Of a DNA stretch of 64,000 bases, positions 38,052-45,282 are shown piece by piece (position 1 is the first letter of the stretch; every line of letters starts with the position of its first letter). The notes beneath the pieces are model-generated. The model had not been told where the DNA came from, ran no database searches, and saw only the letters and a list, made by a program, of their open reading frames with translations. The translations under genes and the position numbers were made by a program. This DNA is from Pseudomonadota bacterium (lineage in GTDB: Bacteria; Pseudomonadota; Gammaproteobacteria; Steroidobacterales; Steroidobacteraceae): positions 62,001 through 126,000 of the forward strand of contig JAKAXA010000007.1 in the NCBI GenBank assembly GCA_021816775.1, read 5' to 3'.

Positions 38052-40205
38052 AGTGAGCGTGACGCCTGCGAGCGCGTTCAGGCCGGGCGCCGGCTCGAAG
38101 TACGCGCCGCTCGATTGATTGACGATGACCGCCGCCACGTAGTGGCGGTTCAGCAGATTGTTGATTCGCAGGAAGACCTCGAGGCGTTGCGAGCCGACAT
38201 CGGTGCGATAGCCGCCGCTCACGTTGAGCTGCGAGTAGGCGCTGGCGTAGGCGGTGTTCGCCTGATTCGCCGGGATCGCGCCCAGGTACTGTCCGCTCAG
38301 GCTGGCGTGCCAGCCGAGCCTGCCGCCCCAGGTGAGCTTGGCATAGGCGTCATTGCGCGCAACGCCCGGCAGACGGTTGCCCTCGGGAATGACTTGCGTC
38401 GGGGTCACACAGGGCACGACGCTGCAGGTGCGGAACGCGTCGATATAGATCGCCTCGACGTAGGTGTAGGCGAGCTGCAGCCGCCAGCGCGGCATGAAGT
38501 GGTATTCGAGCGAGGCCTGGGCGCCGCTGCGCCGTGTGCGCCCGGCGTTCTGGTAGGTCGAGCGCCCGCCGTGGTTTGACACCACGACGATCTCGTCATT
38601 GGTGTGGGTGAGGAAGGCGGCCACCGTCGCGTACAGCGTGCGGCCCACCCGGACCTTCGCGCCGATCTCGCCGTTGTCGCTGCGTGCCGGGCGCAGAGCG
38701 AGGTTGATGCCGGGCTGCCCGTCGGGGCGGTAGGCGAGCTCCGAGGCGAGCGGGGTGCGAAAGCCCTGGCCGAAGGCCGCGTACAGGTGCAGCCAGTGCC
38801 GGGGCGCATAAAGGATGCCGGCCACCGGCGTGGTGGCCGTGTAAGTCACCCCGCCGCTGTCGCTGCCGTTGCCCGGCGTGATGAAGTGGTCCTGCGTGAT
38901 GAATTTCACCTCGCTGTGGCGCACGCCCACCATCAGGCTCCAGCGCCTCGAGAGCGCCAGGCTCGCCTGCGTATACTGATCGAAGTTGCGCGCGATGTCG
39001 TTCTCGTCGCGCCGCAGCGCGCCTTGCACGCCGAGCGTGGTGCCGATGAAATTGTTGTACCCGCGGCGCAGCTCATTCTGCGTGTCGTAACTCGCACCGG
39101 CGACCCACGAGAGCGCGTGACCGGCGAGGTGGGTCTGCAGCGTCCAGCGGGCATCGCCCCCGCCGAAATCACGGTGCAGATCGACCACGCCGCCGGAGCT
39201 GGCCGGCGGGAACTGCGCGCCGAGCGGAATCGAGAGAAACTGCAGCACCGTGCGGTGGCCGTAGTAGCCCATCAGGCGCAGCGACTGCTCGGCGCTGATC
39301 TCGTGCTTGAAGATGAGGCCGCCTTCCTGCTGCTCGAGGGTCTTGCGCGTGTTGAAGGCGAGCGCCGAGGCGGCGGTCTGGTTCGGGTCGGCGGCAAACT
39401 CGGCGGCGGTGAGCCCCTGCGCGTCCTGCGAGTGCGGCCGGGAGAGCACATTGGCGAGCAACGTGAGTGAATCGCGCCGATCGAGGGAGTAGTTCACCTT
39501 GCCGTTGAAGGATTCGCTGCGTGCCCGCTGGTGGGGCCGGAAGCCGCGCCAGGCGAAGTGGGTGAAGTTGAGGTTGTAGCGCAGCTTGCCGACGGCATCG
39601 CTCGCATCGACGCCGGCGCGCACTGCGCCGAAGCTGCCGAAGCCGAGGTCGAAGCGCAGCGACCCGGGTGCGGCGCCGTCGGCGGTGAAGATCTGGATCA
39701 CGCCGCCGGAGGAGTTGCCGTACAGCGCCGAAAACGGGCCCTCCAGAACCTCGACGCGCTCGGCCGAGCCGAGATTGAACTCGGATACCTGGCCCTGGCC
39801 GTCCGGGCCGCTTTGCGGTATGCCGTCCTGATAGATGCGCACGCCGCGCACGCCGAACGCCGAGCCTGCGCCGATGCCGCGGATGGAGACCTGCTGGTCC
39901 TGCGCGTAGTCGTATTGATTGCGCACCAGAAGACCGGCCACCGAGCGCACGCCCTCGGCGAGGTTGATGCCGAGATTGTCACCAGTGAGGTCGGCGCGCG
40001 GCACGCTCGCGATCGAGGCCGGAACGTCGAATGCCGGAGTCGCGATGCGCGTGGCCGTGACGACCACGTCCCGGAGCCGCCGGCGGCCGGCGGCTCGCGC
40101 CGCCGCTGCAGTGTGCGCTGCGAGCATGGCGAGCAATGCGCATGCGGCACGTGCGAACACGGCGCGACGGGGCGATTGCGGAGTCGATCGACGCGTCAGC
40201 AGCAT
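38043..40205 (-). CDS. TonB-dependent receptor resembling the PQQ importer PqqU (YncD)
   Basis: A 720-aa outer-membrane receptor with a signal peptide (AVFARAACALLAMLAAHTAAA), plug domain and 22-strand barrel. It shares stretches with E. coli YncD/PqqU as I remember that sequence: NYAQD-type YDYAQDQQVSIRGIG, VRIYQDGIP, PDGQGQ, VEVLEGPFSALYGNSSGGV, ITPGNGSDSGG, GFRTPLASELAYRPDGQPG and DEIVVVSNHGGRSTYQNAGR. E. coli YncD imports pyrroloquinoline quinone. Its placement beside PQQ-dependent oxidation genes supports the same role. The start at 40205 gives a proper signal peptide; longer frames upstream do not. Other substrates cannot be excluded. Confidence 0.85.
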   Translation of the reverse strand: MLLTRRSTPQSPRRAVFARAACALLAMLAAHTAAAARAAGRRRLRDVVVTATRIATPAFDVPASIASVPRADLTGDNLGINLAEGVRSVAGLLVRNQYDYAQDQQVSIRGIGAGSAFGVRGVRIYQDGIPQSGPDGQGQVSEFNLGSAERVEVLEGPFSALYGNSSGGVIQIFTADGAAPGSLRFDLGFGSFGAVRAGVDASDAVGKLRYNLNFTHFAWRGFRPHQRARSESFNGKVNYSLDRRDSLTLLANVLSRPHSQDAQGLTAAEFAADPNQTAASALAFNTRKTLEQQEGGLIFKHEISAEQSLRLMGYYGHRTVLQFLSIPLGAQFPPASSGGVVDLHRDFGGGDARWTLQTHLAGHALSWVAGASYDTQNELRRGYNNFIGTTLGVQGALRRDENDIARNFDQYTQASLALSRRWSLMVGVRHSEVKFITQDHFITPGNGSDSGGVTYTATTPVAGILYAPRHWLHLYAAFGQGFRTPLASELAYRPDGQPGINLALRPARSDNGEIGAKVRVGRTLYATVAAFLTHTNDEIVVVSNHGGRSTYQNAGRTRRSGAQASLEYHFMPRWRLQLAYTYVEAIYIDAFRTCSVVPCVTPTQVIPEGNRLPGVARNDAYAKLTWGGRLGWHASLSGQYLGAIPANQANTAYASAYSQLNVSGGYRTDVGSQRLEVFLRINNLLNRHYVAAVIVNQSSGAYFEPAPGLNALAGVTLTLR

Positions 40206-40417
40206 GATTGTCCTTGTTGTCCTGTTGCAGCAAGCGCCCGCGGGCGCGATCGAGCGCTGCGCTTGGCGGTGTCCGATTGTACTCACGCCGGCCCGAAGCC
40301 TCCGGCGCGTGCGCGACGCCTCGTGCCGGCGGCTGCGGGGCGCGCGGGCTCGGCTCACCGACGGCGCTCCCCCTGCTGCATCCTCGGCTGGCGTGGTGTG
40401 CTTGCGGAAGCAGCGCC

Positions 40418-40446
40418 TCATGATTCCGCGCTCATGATTTTCATGA
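40418..40446. promoter_or_regulatory. Three TCATGA repeats between pqqU-like and kinase genes
   Basis: TCATGATT at 40418-40425 and 40432-40439, then TCATGA at 40441-40446; the last two form an imperfect palindrome. They lie 74 bp before the kinase gene and could be operators for its NarL-type regulator. The rest of 40206-40519 shows no gene. Confidence 0.4.
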
Positions 40447-40519
40447 GTTTCGCCGGGCGCTGCTGCTAGGATGGGCTTGGGGGGCGTCTCATTCCGGGGC
40501 GTCGCGCTGGGGCGGATTT

Positions 40520-41875
40520 ATGAAGCTGCGGACACGTCTGCATCTGGTGGTGACGGGCCTCACGGCCGTATTCGTGGTCCTGCTGATCACGGCGCAGATG
40601 ATCGCCACGCGTGCGCGGGTGCGCGAGGACATCGAGGCCTCGCACCAGGTCGCCATGCAGTTTCTGGGGCGTCTTGCGAACATCTACTGGAATATCGGCG
40701 GGCCGCAGGTGGTGCTGCGCTTCCTCGAGCAGCTCGGTCACGTGCGATCGAACGGCATCACCCTGCACTACCTGCACGGCCCGGTGCTCTACCACTCCCC
40801 GCCCGCGACGTACAAGGCGGGCCAGTACGCGCCGCAGTGGTTCTCGCATCTGCTCGCACCGCATCTTCCCCGTTACACCTTCGTGATGCCGGACAATCTC
40901 GAACTCGTGGTCCGCGCGCAGGTGTCGCGGGCGATTCTCGACGGCTGGGACGAAATCACCCGGCTGCTCGCCCTGACCGCCGTGCTGCTGATCGTGGCCA
41001 ACGGCGTGGCCTTCTGGATCATTGAGCGCGCGCTCTCGCCCTTCCCGATCATTGTGGAGGGCCTGGAGCGGCTCAAGCGAGGCGAGCTCGATTACCGGCT
41101 GCCGGCGCTCGGCGGACTCGAGGCGCAGGCGATGGGCGCGGCCTTCAACCGCATGGCGCAGGCGATCGGGGACAATGTGGCGGCCGAGCGCAAGGCGCGC
41201 GAAGCCGAAGCGCGCCTGGAAGAGCGTCGCGAGATGGCCCGGCTGGTCGAGCAGCGCCTGGAGGAGGAGCGGCGCCTGATCGCCCATGAGCTGCACGATG
41301 AGTTCGGTCAGTCGGTCACCGCCATCCGCAGCCTGGCGCAGGCGATCAGCGCGCGCACCGGGGAGCCGGCGATGCAGGAGGCCGCACGGCTGATCTCTCA
41401 CGAGGCCGCCGCGCTCTACGACGCCATGCACGGGCTCATCCCGCGTCTCTCGCCCCTGACACTCGACACGCTGGGCCTCGCCGAAACTCTCGAGAGCCTC
41501 GCGCGGGATCTGCAGAAGCGGCACGGGTCGGTCACGGTATCGCTGCGGCATGACCTGCGGGTCGATCTCGGGCCCACCGTGACGCTGGTGGCCTACCGCT
41601 TCGTGCAGGAAGGGCTCATCAATGCGCTGCGCCACGCCCACGCCTCGCGCATCGAGGCCGAGCTGCGCGCCGATGCGCGCAGCCTGTCGGTACGTGTGAG
41701 CGACGACGGCAAGGGGCTGCCGCAGGAGTGGACGCGACCCGGTCATTTCGGGCTGCGCGGTCTGAAGGAGCGGATTGAGCAGCTCGGGGGCCGTTTCCAG
41801 GTCGGCAACAGCGGACACGGCGGCGTACTGCTCGCGGCAGTGATTCCCCTCGACGGGGAGCCGCAGCCGGCATGA
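40520..41875 (+). CDS. NarL-type sensor histidine kinase
   Basis: A 451-aa membrane kinase: TM1 (LVVTGLTAVFVVLLITAQMI), a periplasmic sensor of about 120 residues, TM2 (LLALTAVLLIVANGVAFWII), HAMP (about 180-230), a HisKA_3 box (RRLIAHELHDEFGQSVTAIR with the phospho-His) and an HATPase (VQEGLINALRHAHA, VSDDGKGLP, HFGLRGLKERI). It overlaps its regulator by 4 bases. The gene pair resembles FlhSR/MoxYX-type systems that control C1 and alcohol oxidation in methylotrophs; the ligand is unknown. Confidence 0.9.
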   Translation: MKLRTRLHLVVTGLTAVFVVLLITAQMIATRARVREDIEASHQVAMQFLGRLANIYWNIGGPQVVLRFLEQLGHVRSNGITLHYLHGPVLYHSPPATYKAGQYAPQWFSHLLAPHLPRYTFVMPDNLELVVRAQVSRAILDGWDEITRLLALTAVLLIVANGVAFWIIERALSPFPIIVEGLERLKRGELDYRLPALGGLEAQAMGAAFNRMAQAIGDNVAAERKAREAEARLEERREMARLVEQRLEEERRLIAHELHDEFGQSVTAIRSLAQAISARTGEPAMQEAARLISHEAAALYDAMHGLIPRLSPLTLDTLGLAETLESLARDLQKRHGSVTVSLRHDLRVDLGPTVTLVAYRFVQEGLINALRHAHASRIEAELRADARSLSVRVSDDGKGLPQEWTRPGHFGLRGLKERIEQLGGRFQVGNSGHGGVLLAAVIPLDGEPQPA

Positions 41876-42504
41876 TCCGCGTGCTGCTCGTCGACGATCA
41901 CGCCGTGGTGCGCACGGGCTTTCGGCTGCTGCTGCACGCGAGCGCCCAGGTCGAGGTGGTGGGCGAGGCCGATTGTGGCGAGGCCGCCTGCCAGCGCTAT
42001 CTCGAGTTGCGCCCGGACGTGACCGTGATGGACATTGCCATGCCCGGCATGGGCGGCATCGAGGCCCTGCGGCGGATCCGCGCCCACCATCCCCAGGCGC
42101 GCGTGCTCGCCCTGTCCGCGCGTGACGACGTGGTGCACGCGCGGCGGGCGCTGCGCGAGGGGGCGTACGGGTTTCTCTCCAAGCGCAGCGCCCCGGAGGC
42201 GCTGCTCGAGGCGATCACGAGCATTGCCGCGGGACGGCATTACATCGATCCGGGCGTGGCGCAGCGGCTGGCGCTCACTGACCTGGAAGGCGGGCATTCG
42301 CCGGCCGAGCGGCTCTCGGAGCGCGAGTTCGAGGTGTTCATGCGACTCGCCCGCGGCGAGACCGTGCAGCGCATCGCCGAGGATCTGCGGCTTGCGGCCT
42401 CGACCGTCGGCACGCATCTGTACAACATCAAGCACAAGCTCGGTGTCTCCAACCAATCCGAACTCACGCTGCTGGCGATCCGTCACGGCCTCATCGAGCC
42501 GTAG
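41872..42504 (+). CDS. NarL/FixJ-family response regulator
   Basis: A 210-aa regulator: receiver domain (about 1-120) with the acidic pair in VLLVDDHAVV, phospho-acceptor D54 in VMDIAMPGMGG and Lys in GFLSKRS; LuxR-type HTH (about 145-205) with LSEREFEVFMRLARGETVQR and VGTHLYNIKHKLGVSNQSEL. It is the partner of the kinase just upstream. Targets probably include nearby alcohol-oxidation genes. Confidence 0.93.
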   Translation: MIRVLLVDDHAVVRTGFRLLLHASAQVEVVGEADCGEAACQRYLELRPDVTVMDIAMPGMGGIEALRRIRAHHPQARVLALSARDDVVHARRALREGAYGFLSKRSAPEALLEAITSIAAGRHYIDPGVAQRLALTDLEGGHSPAERLSEREFEVFMRLARGETVQRIAEDLRLAASTVGTHLYNIKHKLGVSNQSELTLLAIRHGLIEP

Positions 42505-42519
42505 CGGCCACAAAAGCTG

Positions 42520-42550
42520 GCCGGTGACCCGCTTTGCGCGGGCCACCGGC
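42520..42550. terminator. Bidirectional hairpin terminator
   Basis: Left arm 42520-42532 (GCCGGTGACCCGC) pairs with 42538-42550 with one mismatch around TTTGC. It sits between the convergent response regulator and porin genes, with AAAA before the stem giving a T-run on the minus strand. Confidence 0.7.
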
Positions 42551-42570
42551 ACGAAAGCGCCGCGCCGTGT

Positions 42571-43821
42571 TTAGAAGCTCAAAAACAGGCCGGCGTTGAT
42601 GTTCCAGCTCGAATTCTTCTGATCCGCGTCATTGGTCGACTGAATCCGGCTGACTTCGCCGACGAGCAGCAGATCCTTGGTGAGGTGGTGGTAGACGCCT
42701 GCGGTCCATTTGTTGTTCATCTCCACGAGCAGACCGTTGGCGCGATCCAGTGCGGTCGGATCGAGCTTGCTCTCGCCATAGTTGATGCCGTACTTCGTCT
42801 GCCCGTACGTGTAGGTCACCTGCGCGATGAAGCCCTCGGAGCCGCGCGGATGGCCGAACGAGTCGTTCGACAGCACGAAAAGGCCGGTTGTGCCCACGCC
42901 GCTGCCGCGGTAGTACCAGCCCATGAACTGGAAGGGGCCCGCGGTGTACTTGCCCCCGAGATCTAACGCGGCGCTGCTGTACTGCAGGTAGCTCGCGCCG
43001 ATGGAGCAGGCGGCGACGTTCAGCGACGGATCGGCGCAGTCGAGGCGCTGGCGCTGGTACAGGCCGCTCGCCGACAGATACAGGTTGCCGATGGTATAGG
43101 TGGCCTTGGCCTGAAATCCGGGAGTGGAGTGGTTGGCCGGCACCTGCCCGAGGGTGTTCAGGGGGTCGAAGATACCCACGGTCAGGTTGGCGCCGCTCAC
43201 GGTCGGCGTCGTGTAGTCGATCTGCGCGAGCCAGTCGGTGTAGATGTAGCCAAGCCCGATCGAGCCGAGCGAGGTATTGGCCGGCGCGGCGTAGTTGCCG
43301 TTGCCGGCGCCCACCCCGAGGAGGGTCATGTCGTTCAGGATCGCATCGGAGGCGAACAGGCCGATGTTGCGCCCGGCCATGATGGTGCCGAACTCCTTGT
43401 TGCCCACCGTGAGGAACGCCTGGCGGACATCGAGGCCGGCGGTGCCGAGCGCGGTGTGGCCGTAGTTTCCGCTGCCCACCTGCAGATTCGGGCTGCCGCC
43501 GTCGTTGGTGCTGATGCCCGGGTACAGGCCGAATGTGAACGCGATGTCGTAGCCGTTCTGGACGGTGGATCCGCCGATGGTCAGGGCTGCCGGCAGCAGG
43601 CCGTTCGAGACCGAGGAGGAGCTATCGCTCGCCACACAGGCCAGACCGCCGTCAACCACCGACGGATGCTTCTCGCACTGCGAATAGATGTAATGCGCGT
43701 TGACGTTGCCGTCGAACGACAGTTTCCATTTTCCGGCCTTGACGCTGATGGCATGGGCCGCTGGCGCGCACAGCGCGGCACCCATGACGGCGGCAAGGAC
43801 AGTGGCTTTGCGGAATATCAT
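42571..43821 (-). CDS. Outer-membrane porin
   Basis: A 416-aa beta-barrel protein with a signal peptide (ATVLAAVMGAALCAPAAHA) and a C-terminal WNINAGLFLSF with the terminal Phe needed for barrel assembly. Repeated amphipathic strands (GNYGHTALGTAGLDVRQAFL; NLYLSASGLYQRQ; YTYGQTKYGINYGE) match general porins. Start at 43821. A strong sigma54 promoter precedes it, so it is likely induced with alcohol catabolism and admits the substrate. Exact selectivity is unknown. Confidence 0.88.
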   Translation of the reverse strand: MIFRKATVLAAVMGAALCAPAAHAISVKAGKWKLSFDGNVNAHYIYSQCEKHPSVVDGGLACVASDSSSSVSNGLLPAALTIGGSTVQNGYDIAFTFGLYPGISTNDGGSPNLQVGSGNYGHTALGTAGLDVRQAFLTVGNKEFGTIMAGRNIGLFASDAILNDMTLLGVGAGNGNYAAPANTSLGSIGLGYIYTDWLAQIDYTTPTVSGANLTVGIFDPLNTLGQVPANHSTPGFQAKATYTIGNLYLSASGLYQRQRLDCADPSLNVAACSIGASYLQYSSAALDLGGKYTAGPFQFMGWYYRGSGVGTTGLFVLSNDSFGHPRGSEGFIAQVTYTYGQTKYGINYGESKLDPTALDRANGLLVEMNNKWTAGVYHHLTKDLLLVGEVSRIQSTNDADQKNSSWNINAGLFLSF

Positions 43822-43862
43822 GTACGGCCCCCCGGGTGTGCGTTTTGGGTACCAGGGCAGGT

Positions 43863-43878
43863 AGCAATTGCCGTGCCA
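43863..43878 (-). promoter_or_regulatory. Sigma54 promoter of the porin gene
   Basis: On the minus strand TGGCACGGCAATTGCT, a near-perfect -24/-12 element (GG-N10-GC). It would give a leader of about 30 bases before the ATG at 43821. Confidence 0.9.
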
Positions 43879-43971
43879 TCGCTTCGGGCTGCGGCGGCCG
43901 TTGCGCATTGGACACATCGGAATGCGTCAATTCGACGGGTGCTGTTCGAGGCGTCGGTGTACGGCACACTG

Positions 43972-44155
43972 TGTCACGCTTCCGGAACATCAGGCGCCGT
44001 CGAATGCGGCCCCGGCGCGTTTGCCCCGCCCACGGGAGGGTCTCCCCGGGCACACTAGGCCGTCGATCAGCGGACAATGGGCGCGCGGCGGTGTTTCAAT
44101 GCGTGACACTGTCACGCCGAGAGATGACACACCTGGCGCAGCGCCGAGGTGACAC
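43972..44155. promoter_or_regulatory. TGTCACGC palindrome and TGACAC half-sites
   Basis: A perfect 17-bp palindrome GCGTGACA-C-TGTCACGC lies at 44101-44117. Further half-sites: TGTCACGC at 43972-43979 and TGACAC at 44125-44130 and 44150-44155. It lies between the porin promoter and the short activator gene, so it may be the activator's own binding region, serving both genes. Confidence 0.6.
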
Positions 44156-44169
44156 AGGGGGGGGGACGT

Positions 44170-45255
44170 ATGATGAACGCAACAGACAATACGCCTGATC
44201 CGATCGCTCTCGAGGCGCCCGACGTTTACGCCGGGTGCGAGTCCGTGCTGGGCGGATCGTGCCTGACGCTGGAGGATCTGGCGGGAGAGGACCCGCAGAT
44301 GCTGCGCAACGTGCGTTGCGCCTACCGCATAGCCGACACCGACATCCCCGTTCTGATCCAGGGTCCGACGGGCTCGGGCAAGGAGGCCTTCGCGCGCGCG
44401 ATGCATCTGATCAGCCGGCGCGCGGCGCGCCCGTTCGTCGCGGTCAATTGCGCGGCCATCCCCGAGACGCTCATCGAGAGCGAGCTGTTCGGCTACCGCC
44501 CCGGGGCATTTACCGGCGCGCGCCGCGAAGGCCTGCGCGGCCGAATCGCCCAATCCTCGGGGGGCACGCTGTTTCTCGATGAGATCGGCGACATGCCGCT
44601 TGCGCTGCAGAGCCGCCTGCTGCGCGTGCTCGAGGAGCACCAGATCGTGCCGCTCGGCAGCGACAGCGCATGCGCGGTGGAGCTGCACGTGCTCGCCGCA
44701 TCGCACCGCGATCTGCGCGAGATGATCTCGCGCGGGGCGTTCCGCGAGGATCTGTATTACCGGCTGAACGGGCTGACGCTCGAGCTGCCGGCGCTCGCCG
44801 AGCGGGCCGACAAGGAGCGTGTGATCCAGCTGACGCTCGCCGCGGAAACGCGCCTGCACGGGGCGACACGCATCGAACGCGAGGCGCTCGAATGTCTGCT
44901 CGATTACTCCTGGCCGGGCAACGTCCGTGAGCTGCGCAATGTGATCCGCACCGCGCTTGCCATCTGCGATGGCGGGGTGATTCGCCTGAGCGATCTGCCC
45001 GGGCAGATCGGCGCCGCCAGGCGCGGCGGCGCGGTCGTATCGGTCGTCCCGGGAGCCGGCCGGCTCGCGCCGGAGAGCCGCAAGGAGCTGCTGCTGACCG
45101 CCGAACGGGCAACGCTGCTGCGCGTCATCGACGTCAACGGCGGCAATATGAGCCGGGCCGCCGCTGACCTCGGGGTCAGCCGCAACACGCTGTACCGCAA
45201 GATAAAGCGTCACGGCATCGCGCTGGAGACCTGCCGCGCGGCAGGTCTGCGTTAG
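44170..45255 (+). CDS. Sigma54 activator lacking a sensor domain
   Basis: A 361-aa protein with an AAA+ domain starting near residue 35 and a Fis HTH at the end (NMSRAAADLGVSRNTLYRKI). All activator parts are present: GPTGSGKE (Walker A), PGAFTGARRE (sigma54-contact loop), GGTLFLDEIGDM (Walker B), FREDLYYRLNG. Only about 30 residues precede the AAA+ domain, so it has no GAF, PAS or receiver sensor, as in PspF or HrpS. Either a partner protein or its expression level must control it. It is convergent with a regulator that has a sensor but no sigma54-contact loop. It probably drives the porin promoter. Confidence 0.9.
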   Translation: MMNATDNTPDPIALEAPDVYAGCESVLGGSCLTLEDLAGEDPQMLRNVRCAYRIADTDIPVLIQGPTGSGKEAFARAMHLISRRAARPFVAVNCAAIPETLIESELFGYRPGAFTGARREGLRGRIAQSSGGTLFLDEIGDMPLALQSRLLRVLEEHQIVPLGSDSACAVELHVLAASHRDLREMISRGAFREDLYYRLNGLTLELPALAERADKERVIQLTLAAETRLHGATRIEREALECLLDYSWPGNVRELRNVIRTALAICDGGVIRLSDLPGQIGAARRGGAVVSVVPGAGRLAPESRKELLLTAERATLLRVIDVNGGNMSRAAADLGVSRNTLYRKIKRHGIALETCRAAGLR

Positions 45256-45282
45256 ATCGGCGCGCGGCGCGCCGCGGGCGCC

